Shown: piece after piece, positions 15,411 to 21,486 of the stretch | Position numbering within the stretch: the first letter of the stretch is position 1 | Layout: every line of letters begins with the position of its first letter | IMG/VR virus record: IMGVR_UViG_3300031673_000536 | Span: 1-22,200 of that record | Origin: a virus | Direction: 5' to 3' (one strand) | DNA length: 22,200 nucleotides | Made by a program: the position numbers and the translations under genes | The notes under the pieces: generated by a model | The model's database searches: none | Told to the model about the DNA's origin: nothing | Seen by the model: the letters and a program-made list of their open reading frames with translations, nothing else

Positions 15411-16070
15411 ATGTCAAACAAAACTGCCTATCAAATGAAAAACATTCAAAACATGCCAAAAATCAGCTGTGTTTATGAACTTCTAGCCAAGAAAGGGAGC
15501 ACAACAAAACACTACATCGGAAGTACACTAAATCTGCGAGAGAGAAGTTATAGACATTTCTATAGATTTAAAAACAATAAGCAAACTAAAAAATTGCAAA
15601 AAGACTGGGATAATGGATTCCAATTTAGCATTCAAGTGTTGCAAGTTGTAGATAATCCACAAGATTCTACTTTAGAAGCTAATGAAAAAAAGTGGACTGA
15701 CAAGATGATCAAAGAATTCGGTCAGGATAGAGTTTATAATAAATTAAGAGTTTTTAGAAATGTAGTAACTGAAACAAGGAAACTTCATCAGAAAGAAAAT
15801 CATGCTTATTATTGGTTAGGAAAAAAGGGTCCAGATGCTCCAATGTATGGACATCAGCACACAGAAGAAACAATAAAACTTATGCAAGAAGCTCATAGAG
15901 GTAGAAATAATCCAATGTGGGGAAGGTTTGGAACTAAAATAGTCAATAGAGTCGAATACCCTTTTTGCAAACACGGACACTTAAGAACACCAGAAAATCT
16001 GATGAAGAATCAAAGAAACTGCAGATTATGCTATGAGAACAAGAAAAAGTCTAAAAGTATAGGTATATAA
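15411..16070 (+). CDS. GIY-YIG endonuclease with NUMOD3 and C-terminal zinc motif
   Basis: This 219-aa protein has a GIY-YIG core: SCVYELL (19-25), YIGST (35-39), NLRERSYRH with candidate catalytic Arg (43-51), and LEANEKKW with the likely general-acid Glu (about 88-95). A NUMOD3-type motif (HTEETIKLMQEAHRG, about 150-164) and a NNPMWGR motif follow. The end carries CKHGH ... C..C (C186, H188/H190, C204, C207), a zinc site also found at the end of phage HNH and GIY nucleases. It is the first rightward gene, beneath the masked ribosome site. The architecture is that of a free-standing homing endonuclease. It differs clearly from the one at 10073-10630, so it is not a recent duplicate. Confidence 0.85.
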   Translation: MSNKTAYQMKNIQNMPKISCVYELLAKKGSTTKHYIGSTLNLRERSYRHFYRFKNNKQTKKLQKDWDNGFQFSIQVLQVVDNPQDSTLEANEKKWTDKMIKEFGQDRVYNKLRVFRNVVTETRKLHQKENHAYYWLGKKGPDAPMYGHQHTEETIKLMQEAHRGRNNPMWGRFGTKIVNRVEYPFCKHGHLRTPENLMKNQRNCRLCYENKKKSKSIGI

Positions 16071-16100
16071 TAGAATTATACATAGGAGGTGATAAACCAA

Positions 16101-16274
16101 ATGAGAAAAGTTAAATGTCAATACAGAAACTGCAGAATAGTCATGAAAAACCCACTTACAAAATTTGGAATTGAAAGAAAGTATTGTTGCACCAATCATG
16201 GAGTGTATGAAGGAATTTATAAATGGCGTGAACGTGAAAGAGCTAAAAAAATTGCTAAATTACTAGGAGAATAA
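16101..16274 (+). CDS. Small zinc-binding-like basic protein
   Basis: I choose ATG 16101 (57 aa). TAGGAGGTGAT, a near-perfect Shine-Dalgarno, ends 10 nt before it, whereas a GTG at 16089 lies inside that site. C6, C11, the CC pair at 29-30 and H33 form a likely zinc knuckle (CQYRNC ... YCCTNH), followed by a very basic helix (KWRERERAKKIAKLL). This resembles short single-knuckle phage proteins that bind nucleic acid or act as host-takeover factors. A TATAAT at 16066-16071 lies just upstream without a clear -35. The unusually strong ribosome site predicts high early expression. Function unknown. Confidence 0.65.
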   Translation: MRKVKCQYRNCRIVMKNPLTKFGIERKYCCTNHGVYEGIYKWRERERAKKIAKLLGE

Positions 16275-16278
16275 ATAA

Positions 16279-16494
16279 ATGGAAACTAAACAGAAATTAA
16301 TTGAATTAGAAAATAGAATGAGTGATAAAGTTGAACATGATATTTTAAATAATTATTTAAATAATATCCAGTATGACATTTCTGAAATAAATATAAAAAT
16401 AGAAGCATTGATGAGCATTTTAACTTCTAAACAAATGACTAATGTAGAGTGGAAGATTAATGAAATCAAGCGTCATATAAAATTAGGAGAATAA
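16279..16494 (+). CDS. Small coiled-coil protein, unknown function
   Basis: This 71-aa protein is almost wholly helical, with heptad-like Ile/Leu spacing (LIELENRMSDKV, ISEINIKIEALMSIL). It has no membrane segment or Cys motif. It follows the zinc-knuckle gene by 4 nt; the TAGGAGAATAAATA upstream is the ribosome site and overlaps that gene's stop. Very similar TAGGAGAATAAA sequences precede several genes of this cluster. Likely an oligomeric accessory or host-interaction protein, but nothing identifies it. Confidence 0.6.
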   Translation: METKQKLIELENRMSDKVEHDILNNYLNNIQYDISEINIKIEALMSILTSKQMTNVEWKINEIKRHIKLGE

Positions 16495-16495
16495 A

Positions 16496-16579
16496 ATGAC
16501 TTCTAAAACTTACAAAATCAGTTCGTTAATTTATGCTATAAGTATTATCGTATTTATTATCACAAAAGGAGCACATTAA
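16496..16579 (+). CDS. 27-aa single-pass membrane peptide
   Basis: This short ORF starts 1 nt after the previous stop with TAGGAGAATAAA ahead. The peptide opens MTSKTYKISS, then a hydrophobic run LIYAISIIVFII (about 11-22) and a short basic end. The size and pattern suggest a single membrane span. The end of the ORF carries the AAAGGAG ribosome site of the next gene, so the four genes 16101-16890 are translated as a tight chain. Function unknown; a small inhibitor or membrane modulator is possible. Confidence 0.55.
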   Translation: MTSKTYKISSLIYAISIIVFIITKGAH

Positions 16580-16581
16580 TC

Positions 16582-16890
16582 ATGCCATTCGTTAAAATCA
16601 CACCTAGACCATTTGTAGACATCACTAAATGGAAAGTAGGAGAATCTTATACTGGGACTCTAAAGTCTATAAAATCAGTCACTCGTAAATATGGAGAATG
16701 CACAGTCTATTGTTTTGAAAGAACTCCTGCTGCTCATTCTGTGAACGACACAAACATCTATGGATTCTATAATTTAGACTGTCAAATGGAAAATGTCAAT
16801 ATCGGTGAAATCACTAAAATTACTTATCTTGGGAAAAAAGACAACGAACATCAAGTTTCTGTAGAAGTCTACGAAGCTAAATTCAAATAA
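16582..16890 (+). CDS. OB-fold-like phage protein
   Basis: This 102-aa beta-rich protein follows the pattern 'W..GES..GTL.......KYGE..V..F ... G...LD.Q......G....ITYLGKK' : KWKVGESYTGTLKSI at 17-31, RKYGECTVYCFE at 35-46, FYNLDCQ at 62-68, IGEITKITYLGKK at 74-86. I know this layout from small phage proteins located near replication genes that look like OB-fold, single-stranded-DNA-binding modules. Family resemblance is from memory and not confirmed. AAAGGAG precedes ATG. It is followed by a primase-C-terminus-like gene, which supports a replication role. Confidence 0.5.
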   Translation: MPFVKITPRPFVDITKWKVGESYTGTLKSIKSVTRKYGECTVYCFERTPAAHSVNDTNIYGFYNLDCQMENVNIGEITKITYLGKKDNEHQVSVEVYEAKFK

Positions 16891-16902
16891 GAGGAACTGA
16901 AG

Positions 16903-17748
16903 ATGTCAAACTTAGAAGAAACTAGACAGAATTGGAATTGGGTACCAGTTAAGAAAGAAATTAAATCGGTCTTGAAAAAGAAGATCTGGGAAGTTGAGCA
17001 TCCTGGTGAAAAATATCCATTTTCTGAAGAAGATGAAAATCTCGAGAAGAATTCAGACTCTCTTGATTTATTCAATTCTTCTAGTTCTCTTCTCTCTTCT
17101 CTTGAAAACTCTCTAAACCCCATTAAGGAATTTAAATTAAATAATAAATATAATGTTTTAAAAACAGTAAACTGTTTTAAAACTATAAACTATTCAGTTA
17201 GTAAAGAGGTAAAAAGATGTATCTGTCAGCTAATACGTAAACAGATGATTCAGGGACAAGATAGAGAGATCTGTTTTTATTTATCTGCTCTCTGTGTAGT
17301 TAGAAGTATAGATTCTAAATCAGTAATAGAAATTATATCTGAATTTATAACAGATACAGATGAATATATTAAAATTATAAATAGAACATATGAGAAGTTT
17401 TATTCTAATAAAAAAATAACTGGTTATAAATTATTTAGAATTCTTGGGAATAGAAAGTACTATCAGCTTATCAAACTACTAGATTCTGCGACTGGGAAAA
17501 TAAATACTTCACATATTGACTTTATAGAAAACTTCACTAAATTAGATTCTAATTCTAAAATAGAACAGAAAACATTAAGAAACTACTATCTTGATTATTG
17601 CAAGAAACTAGACGTAATTCCACAGTCTGCTATAGCTTTCAATAGATTCTTAAAATATGAATATAATCTGACTGCTTGCAAGATACGTAAAGATTGGGCT
17701 TGGAGAGGCATTTCGGTTAAAACCTTAACACTTGCCACTCAACGTTGA
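16903..17748 (+). CDS. Primase/helicase C-terminal-domain-like protein
   Basis: This 281-aa protein has a charged N-terminus and a Ser/Leu-rich linker (about 51-70). A helical middle (about 104-170: REICFYLSAL, VIEIISEFIT) resembles the helical domain found C-terminal to primase cores (PriCT type). The last ~55 residues (NYYLDYCKKL ... FNRFLK ... CKIRKDWAWRGISVK) have the winged-helix pattern seen at the C-end of D5-like phage primase-helicases. No primase active site and no Walker motif is present, so the catalytic parts are absent here. It may be a replication initiator, a split primase subunit or a decayed remnant with the ORF still open. AGAGGAACTGAAG precedes the start. Confidence 0.45.
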   Translation: MSNLEETRQNWNWVPVKKEIKSVLKKKIWEVEHPGEKYPFSEEDENLEKNSDSLDLFNSSSSLLSSLENSLNPIKEFKLNNKYNVLKTVNCFKTINYSVSKEVKRCICQLIRKQMIQGQDREICFYLSALCVVRSIDSKSVIEIISEFITDTDEYIKIINRTYEKFYSNKKITGYKLFRILGNRKYYQLIKLLDSATGKINTSHIDFIENFTKLDSNSKIEQKTLRNYYLDYCKKLDVIPQSAIAFNRFLKYEYNLTACKIRKDWAWRGISVKTLTLATQR

Positions 17749-17818
17749 AAGAAACGTAAATGCGGACGTACAGAATTGATTGTAGTTTGTCTTTAAGACT
17801 AGACTTCTAGGAAAACAA

Positions 17819-18409
17819 ATGAAAAAGAGAAAAACATATTTTGAGAAGGTACGAATTACTTTAATAAATAATTCAAATGCGTTTAATTGGGCAATGGTGG
17901 GGAAAAGAAGAAATGCTATACTTCCAGAGAAACTACTAAAAGTACTTAAATCAGATGCTCAGTGTGCTTACTTATATGCATTTAAAATACTCAATAAAAG
18001 ATGGGAAGAAGGAGAAAAAGCAATAGTGAAAGATCCAGGATATGCAATTGATTATGCAAAGAATGTACTTAAGAGTCCTTTCTTAGAAGCTGAAAAGAAT
18101 ATTGCAAAAGATAGAGAATATGCTTTTATTTATTCCAGAGAAGTACTAAAGAAAAGATTTTTAAGAGCAGAAAAGCTCATAAGTTCAGAATTAGATATGA
18201 CTTCGACTCTCTATTACTCAGATTGGAAACATGAAATAGACAAAGACTATAAGAATGGAAATACTACATGGGAATACTTTTTAGAAATGTTAGCACACTC
18301 TAAGAAAAGAACTTATCGCAAATTCTATGAAGACAACTCTTCACGAAAAGCCGATTATGTAAATACTAAATATATTAAGAAAAAAGATAGAAAACCCAAG
18401 GAGAAATAA
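17819..18409 (+). CDS. 26-residue YA-repeat protein
   Basis: This 196-aa basic protein has at least three tandem 26-residue helical repeats at residues 49-74, 75-100 and 101-126. Each has the form 'YAx.YA..VLK.rF..AEk.I.kD', for example YAIDYAKNVLK and FLEAEKNIAKD. From memory such repeats occur in uncharacterised proteins of many large phages, with 'WPEAEPxI' wording. The tail is Lys/Arg-rich (KKKDRKPKEK). TAGGAAAAC lies ahead of the start. Helical-repeat stacks of this kind usually bind protein. No function is known to me. The 70-nt gap before it holds only a short palindrome GTCTTTAAGAC. Confidence 0.6.
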   Translation: MKKRKTYFEKVRITLINNSNAFNWAMVGKRRNAILPEKLLKVLKSDAQCAYLYAFKILNKRWEEGEKAIVKDPGYAIDYAKNVLKSPFLEAEKNIAKDREYAFIYSREVLKKRFLRAEKLISSELDMTSTLYYSDWKHEIDKDYKNGNTTWEYFLEMLAHSKKRTYRKFYEDNSSRKADYVNTKYIKKKDRKPKEK

Positions 18410-18410
18410 A

Positions 18411-18584
18411 ATGACAATTAGCAACAAAATAGACCAGATTTTTATTGAAGTATTCTTTATGTACCCCTTATTATTATTTGACAAAATATTTAGTCTATTA
18501 CTTTTCATTCTTGGTATATGTGTGCGTTTTATCGATATAGTTCTTGGTATATGTAGTTGTAGAAAACTTAAAGGAGAAATATAA
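18411..18584 (+). CDS. 57-aa membrane protein
   Basis: This 57-aa protein starts at ATG 18411, 1 nt after the previous stop, with AAGGAGAAATAAA as ribosome site. It is very hydrophobic: FFMYPLLLFDKI and FSLLLFILGICV, then IVLGICSC, with a short basic end (RKLKGEI). One long or two short membrane spans are likely, with Cys at 36, 48 and 50. The next gene starts at the base after its stop. Unknown function; candidate inner-membrane modulator made early in infection. Confidence 0.55.
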   Translation: MTISNKIDQIFIEVFFMYPLLLFDKIFSLLLFILGICVRFIDIVLGICSCRKLKGEI

Positions 18585-18962
18585 ATGAGAGAAACAACAT
18601 TAATTACTCGGTTAACAGACATAGATGCAAAAATTAACTGGTTGGCCACAACAACGAACCAGATTGACCAGTTCCATTCTCAGTGCATTAGTCGGTACAA
18701 TCTCCAGATACAAAGCCTTATCAATATAGCTATAAAGAATAAATTATGTACCGAACCAGAGTTTCAGGCAGAGTGTGAAAGGATCTTAAATGAAATTAAA
18801 ACAGAATTGGCAGCGCAAGAAGCTAAAAAACTATTGGCAGCCAAAGAGGTAAACAAAAATGATACAGCAACAAACCTTACATCTGCTACCACAATTCAAG
18901 TACTTGAAGATGCGACTGGCACTCCCATTGTTGGGCCGCAAAAAGAGACTCCGAAAAATTGA
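18585..18962 (+). CDS. Hypothetical helical protein
   Basis: This 125-aa protein begins MRETTLITRLTDIDAKINW. It has long amphipathic helices (ECERILNEIKTELAAQEAKKLLAAK, seen in two halves) and a Thr/Ala/Pro-rich tail ending GPQKETPKN. The ATG is contiguous with the previous stop, and AAAGGAGAAATATAA provides the ribosome site. No family recognised. Its last 104 nt overlap a second reading frame that opens at 18859 with its own good ribosome site. Confidence 0.55.
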   Translation: MRETTLITRLTDIDAKINWLATTTNQIDQFHSQCISRYNLQIQSLINIAIKNKLCTEPEFQAECERILNEIKTELAAQEAKKLLAAKEVNKNDTATNLTSATTIQVLEDATGTPIVGPQKETPKN

Positions 18963-19215
18963 ATTAAACTTAACGATGGCAGGAATTAGAGTTGAGATAG
19001 ATAAGATTTGTGAAGAAAGAATAAAAGTACTTTCTAACATTTGTTCCAAGAAGATAGAGAAACTTGAAGAAACAGAATACCAACAATTAGCTCTATCTCA
19101 AATGGCTGCGCAACAAACTTACCAGCCAGGATTAGGAGCATATGGTAATCTTGGTTCATTAGGCTTCGGATCTGCTTTAGGCAATATTTTCCAAGGACCA
19201 ACGAATAGGCGGTAA
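18859..19215 (+). CDS. Hypothetical protein with overlapping start
   Basis: Two starts are possible. ATG 18859 (118 aa) has AGAGGT 8 nt upstream but would overlap the 125-aa gene by 104 nt. ATG 18976 (79 aa) avoids overlap but has no visible ribosome site. The first 39 residues of the long form look like a shadow of the neighbouring frame, with clustered Leu and Arg. From MAGIRVEIDKIC onward the protein looks natural: a charged helix (EERIKVLSN ... KKIEKLEE) and then a Gln/Gly/Leu-rich low-complexity tail (GLGAYGNLGSLGFGSALG). Function unknown; the Gly-rich end suggests a flexible tail. Confidence 0.5.
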   Translation: MIQQQTLHLLPQFKYLKMRLALPLLGRKKRLRKIELNLTMAGIRVEIDKICEERIKVLSNICSKKIEKLEETEYQQLALSQMAAQQTYQPGLGAYGNLGSLGFGSALGNIFQGPTNRR

Positions 19216-19221
19216 ACATAT

Positions 19222-19419
19222 ATGGCAATAAAATTAACGAAAGCTACTTGCTTTGAAAAATGGAAAGTGTTTGATGGATGTAGTTCTGGTCTTAATTATT
19301 ACATTGGTCCAAAACATGGAAGACTTATTGTCGCCGAATATCTTACAAAAGAAGAAGCAGTCGCTGCATTAGAAATGAAAGGCTGGCTAATGGAATATTT
19401 AGAAATAAAGGAGAAATAG
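19222..19419 (+). CDS. Small hypothetical protein
   Basis: This 65-aa protein has an alternating beta/helix layout: CFEKWKVFDGCSSGLNYYIG, then LIVAEYLTKEEAVAALEMKGWL, ending EIKEK. The form 'W.vfDG...G..YYIGP.hGR.IvaeyLTkeEA' looks like a small compact fold seen in phage hypothetical proteins. GGCGGTAAACAT is the weak upstream site. It ends 3 nt before the HAD phosphatase start, and its end carries that gene's AAAGGAG. No enzyme motif seen. Confidence 0.55.
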   Translation: MAIKLTKATCFEKWKVFDGCSSGLNYYIGPKHGRLIVAEYLTKEEAVAALEMKGWLMEYLEIKEK

Positions 19420-19422
19420 AAA

Positions 19423-19755
19423 ATGTCAATTAGCGTAGATTTGGATGGAACGTTAGCTAAGTATCATGAATTCATTTCAGAAACGCATATAGGTGATCCA
19501 ATACCTCTTATGTTATTTAGAGTCCAAAGATGGATTGCCCAAGGAAAAGATGTTGTGATATTCTCAGCAAGAGCTAGGACTCCAGAAGCAATTAAAGCAA
19601 TCGAAGACTGGACAGAGAAACATTGCGGAAAAAGACTTCGAGCAACAAATATCAAAGAAACGACGTTTGAAGTCATGTACGATGATCGAGCTATTAGAAT
19701 AAAAACTAATACTGGTAAGATTTTATCTAGTGAGATTCCTAAAAATGAAGAATAA
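19423..19755 (+). CDS. HAD-superfamily phosphatase
   Basis: This 110-aa protein carries all four HAD motifs: motif I DLDGT (6-10) with the nucleophile Asp6 and acid/base Asp8, motif II FSAR (47-50), motif III Lys78 in TNIKET, and motif IV YDDRA (86-90). Between them RVQRWIAQGKDVVIFSAR and TPEAIKAIEDW match small capless HAD proteins that phages carry. These are often annotated as polynucleotide or 5'-nucleotide phosphatases; the substrate cannot be decided. Cytoplasmic, probably nucleotide or DNA-end metabolism. AAAGGAGAAATAGAAA precedes the ATG. The end overlaps the next gene by 11 nt, indicating coupling. Confidence 0.82.
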   Translation: MSISVDLDGTLAKYHEFISETHIGDPIPLMLFRVQRWIAQGKDVVIFSARARTPEAIKAIEDWTEKHCGKRLRATNIKETTFEVMYDDRAIRIKTNTGKILSSEIPKNEE

Positions 19756-20092
19756 CAAAAAAACATTAGCTGAGCAAGAACGATTCGCATTCATTAAGTG
19801 CGTTGAAAAACTATTGCGTACTTCGCAAGAATATATAGCTTGGGCCACATCTATTAGAATGAAAGCAAAAAACTGTAAAATGTGTAATTTGCTTAATGAT
19901 GAAACTATTATCTTTCATGTTCATCATTCACCGACTCTATATGAAGTTTGTGATACTAACATTAAATCTATCCAGGATAAGTCTACTCTACAGACAGCCA
20001 TAGATATTCTAAATCTTCACATGAATAAAAAAGTGACGACAGAAGTTCTTTGTCCAAACTGTCATTTAAAAGTGCATTCTTTAAGGAGATAA
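19745..20092 (+). CDS. HNH-like zinc protein
   Basis: I use ATG 19745 (115 aa); a GTG at 19730 in the same frame has no better site. The N-terminal 40 residues form a helix. Two Cys pairs frame the centre: CKMC (44-47) and CPNCH (103-107) with H111. Between them is FHVHHSP (57-63), the typical position of the first HNH histidine. This is the layout of HNH endonuclease-like domains with two zinc knuckles. The short size and absence of a separate DNA-binding domain suggest a stand-alone nuclease or packaging-type HNH. Catalytic status needs testing. It is coupled to the HAD gene by an 11-nt overlap. Confidence 0.6.
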   Translation: MKNNKKTLAEQERFAFIKCVEKLLRTSQEYIAWATSIRMKAKNCKMCNLLNDETIIFHVHHSPTLYEVCDTNIKSIQDKSTLQTAIDILNLHMNKKVTTEVLCPNCHLKVHSLRR

Positions 20093-20094
20093 TT

Positions 20095-20397
20095 ATGAAA
20101 TTTAGTCAAAAGAAGAAATTAATTAGATTAAAATATTTAATATGTAATGTTATACTTCATTTTCCATCTTTTATAAAATGTGTATTACCACTTCTCTTAA
20201 ATGAGCTTTTATTCAAATGGAAACAAAAACATTGGGAAATGAAGAAAGCCGCTGGTTTTAAAAAACTAGGAATACATGAAGAACCTACTTTTTTTTGGTG
20301 CATACTTCCCGATGGTAAATACCTTTATCATGATAAAGATAGAAACTCAAACAGTCTGTCCGACGTGTCACCAAACTATACACGCATTAAGACATAA
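20095..20397 (+). CDS. Hypothetical protein with N-terminal hydrophobic segment
   Basis: I choose ATG 20095 (100 aa): TTAAGGAGATAATT, a good ribosome site, lies directly ahead. The earlier in-frame start at 20050 would overlap the HNH gene with no such site. The start is basic (KFSQKKKLIRLK), then a hydrophobic region (about 13-40: LICNVILHF, IKCVLPLLLNELLF) that may be a membrane span or buried helix. The C-half is polar and Tyr-containing (FWCILPDGKYLYHDKD). Function unknown; a membrane-anchored early protein is possible. Confidence 0.5.
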   Translation: MKFSQKKKLIRLKYLICNVILHFPSFIKCVLPLLLNELLFKWKQKHWEMKKAAGFKKLGIHEEPTFFWCILPDGKYLYHDKDRNSNSLSDVSPNYTRIKT

Positions 20398-20426
20398 TTG
20401 AAATCTTTATGAATAGTTGATATAAT
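20398..20426 (+). promoter_or_regulatory. Near-consensus sigma70 promoter
   Basis: TTGAAA (20398-20403) lies exactly 17 nt before TATAAT (20421-20426): a 5/6 -35 match plus a perfect -10. It begins at the base after the previous gene's stop and is followed by a 32-nt gap and a strong GAGAGGAGAG ribosome site. It would drive the two small genes at 20459 and 20645 using host RNA polymerase alone, so they are probably transcribed very early or constitutively. Confidence 0.75.
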
Positions 20427-20458
20427 ATACAAGTTAAAGAGAGAGGAGAGAAAAGAAT

Positions 20459-20626
20459 ATGAAATATACTGTGTGCGCAGAATGTAAGAAGATACTTCCA
20501 GATAGAGACGTTACAAACCTTAAAGATGTTAAGCTTGCAGATATTGATAAACATGGCTATCAGTTTGGTAATGGAAAAATATTGTGTTTGGAGTGTGATA
20601 TAGAAACAACTCAAAAGAGAGATTAA
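20459..20626 (+). CDS. 55-aa zinc-ribbon protein
   Basis: The ATG at 20459 gives 55 aa. Two CxxC pairs, C6/C9 and C43/C46, frame a 33-residue middle with a short acidic-basic helix (LKDVKLADIDKHGYQF), the form of a small zinc ribbon. GAGAGGAGAGAAAAG lies ahead. It sits first behind the strong promoter at 20398. Such tiny ribbons often bind host RNA polymerase, ribosomes or nucleic acid, which suits a takeover role, but that is inference. Too small to identify a family with certainty. Confidence 0.65.
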   Translation: MKYTVCAECKKILPDRDVTNLKDVKLADIDKHGYQFGNGKILCLECDIETTQKRD

Positions 20627-20644
20627 AGAGAGGAGTGTGTAAAT

Positions 20645-20863
20645 ATGTTTTTTGAACCAGAAATTATTCCAACTAAAGAGCAAGCTGCAGATTATGAAAA
20701 CTTAACTCGATCAGAAGCAATCAACCAATACATGGAAGATGAAGGGTTAAATACAGAATCTATTGATGATAGATGGGAAGCGATTAAAGAAATTGATCCT
20801 GAAGCTGAAAATTCTTGTTTAGGTTGGTTAGAAGCGGTTTTTGGCATTGACGAAGATCGTTAA
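20645..20863 (+). CDS. Small acidic protein, unknown function
   Basis: This 72-aa protein is very acidic (Glu/Asp-rich throughout: ITRSEAINQY-like helix, IKEIDPEAENSC), with a C-terminal hydrophobic patch CLGWLEAVFGIDEDR. GAGAGGAGTGTG provides the ribosome site. It is second in the strong-promoter unit and last before the terminator. The acidic composition recalls DNA-mimic inhibitors and other host-interaction proteins of phages, but no fold is recognised. A C-terminal Trp/Phe hook could be a binding motif. Confidence 0.6.
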   Translation: MFFEPEIIPTKEQAADYENLTRSEAINQYMEDEGLNTESIDDRWEAIKEIDPEAENSCLGWLEAVFGIDEDR

Positions 20864-20871
20864 TGTAATAG

Positions 20872-20897
20872 GGGGATATTTTTATAATTTTATCCCC
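20872..20897. other. GGGGATA/TATCCCC hairpin at the end of the rightward unit
   Basis: A perfect 7-bp inverted repeat, GGGGATA (20872-20878) and TATCCCC (20891-20897), with a 12-nt AT-rich loop lies just past the last rightward stop codon. No U-run follows on either strand, so it is more likely an RNA 3'-end stabiliser or processing site than a terminator by itself. It lies directly ahead of the true terminator. Confidence 0.5.
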
Positions 20898-20906
20898 TAC
20901 TTAACA

Positions 20907-20956
20907 CTCCCTAACTCAGATTTATCTCCTTTCCTGGGTTAGGGAGCCTTTTTATT
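20907..20956 (+). terminator. Rho-independent terminator of the rightward genes
   Basis: A 12-bp stem pairs CTCCCTAACTCA (20907-20918) with TGGGTTAGGGAG (20935-20946) across a 16-nt loop, followed by CCTTTTTATT. The one imperfect position is a U-G wobble in plus-strand RNA but a C-A mismatch in minus-strand RNA, which marks it as built for rightward transcripts. It sits between convergent genes and stops the early unit before it runs into the lysis cassette. Confidence 0.85.
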
Positions 20957-21308
20957 ATTTGCTGATTGTCTTATCACCAGTTCTTAGTCCATACAGACCG
21001 AACGCTCCTAAGAAGGAATAAACCCACATAGGGACTTCTACTGGATGACCTAATGATGCTGAAACTGGTTGTACTGCTCCAAGAATTGCAGTAACTACTG
21101 CTGTCCATAGAGTTTTACTTTGATACCACTTCTTCTGATCGACTGGAGTTTCTGCTTCCATTTTAGCCCACCTCTTTTGTAATTTATTTCCTGCTATCTT
21201 TACTGCTGCCATGCTCGTCTTGTGATGGAGCCCGTCTTCCATTGGAATCCCCTTCACTATCCAAGCCAAACTTTTTCCCTGTATTTTTGCTTTTGTCTTT
21301 TCGAACAT
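20955..21308 (-). CDS. Holin-like membrane protein
   Basis: This 117-aa protein has a basic/charged N-half (MFEKTKAKIQGKSL ... KRWAKMEAETPVDQKK) and a C-half with two hydrophobic spans, LWTAVVTAILGAV (about 67-80) and VPMWVYSFLGAFGLYGL (about 92-108). The phrase WYQSKTLWTA just before span 1 is typical, from memory, of small phage holin families that begin with 'K.W..SKT.W...'. The role would be to form inner-membrane lesions that time lysis and release endolysin. CAGGAAGAT lies ahead of the ATG. The start overlaps the end of the 66-aa gene by 52 nt. Adjacent amidase and coiled-coil TM genes support a lysis module. Confidence 0.6.
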   Translation of the reverse strand: MFEKTKAKIQGKSLAWIVKGIPMEDGLHHKTSMAAVKIAGNKLQKRWAKMEAETPVDQKKWYQSKTLWTAVVTAILGAVQPVSASLGHPVEVPMWVYSFLGAFGLYGLRTGDKTISK

Positions 21309-21457
21309 TTTATCTTCCTGTGGATGTAGACTACTAGTCTTTCACTTAGTCTTGGTCTATCAAATATCTCTTTCTTCGGCTTGCATTTACATACATCTGG
21401 AGTATGCTCCATAATGGGAAATTTCTTATAGTCGTTGATTATTCTAGTTTTAAGCAT
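21257..21457 (-). CDS. 66-aa basic Cys-containing protein (uncertain)
   Basis: This 66-aa frame begins MLKTRIINDYKKFPIMEH, has a Cys pair (CKCKPKK, C23/C25) and a very basic tail (RKIKCSKRQKQKYREKVW). A CCGAGGCGG site lies about 8 nt before the ATG. Its last 52 nt overlap the holin-like gene in another frame, and the basic tail is just the stretch that overlaps, so the C-terminus could be shadow sequence. It could be a real small lysis-region protein, or the 5' leader of the holin mRNA. No family recognised. Confidence 0.4.
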   Translation of the reverse strand: MLKTRIINDYKKFPIMEHTPDVCKCKPKKEIFDRPRLSERLVVYIHRKIKCSKRQKQKYREKVWLG

Positions 21458-21486
21458 TTGACCGCCTCGGCTTTTCTAGATTTCAG

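Noticed and set aside
10073-16070. The two GIY-YIG genes as a recent duplication
   Set aside because: Spacing of the core motifs, the NUMOD3 layout and the C-terminal zinc site differ; they are separate acquisitions.
16089-16100. GTG start at 16089 for the zinc-knuckle gene
   Set aside because: The GTG is part of the AGGAGGTG ribosome site itself; ATG 16101 is at the right distance.
18478-18506. TTGACA at 18478 as a -35 box
   Set aside because: No -10 like sequence at 15-19 nt, and it lies inside a coding frame.
20050-20094. Upstream start for the 100-aa gene
   Set aside because: Would overlap the HNH-like gene; the AAGGAG site points to ATG 20095.
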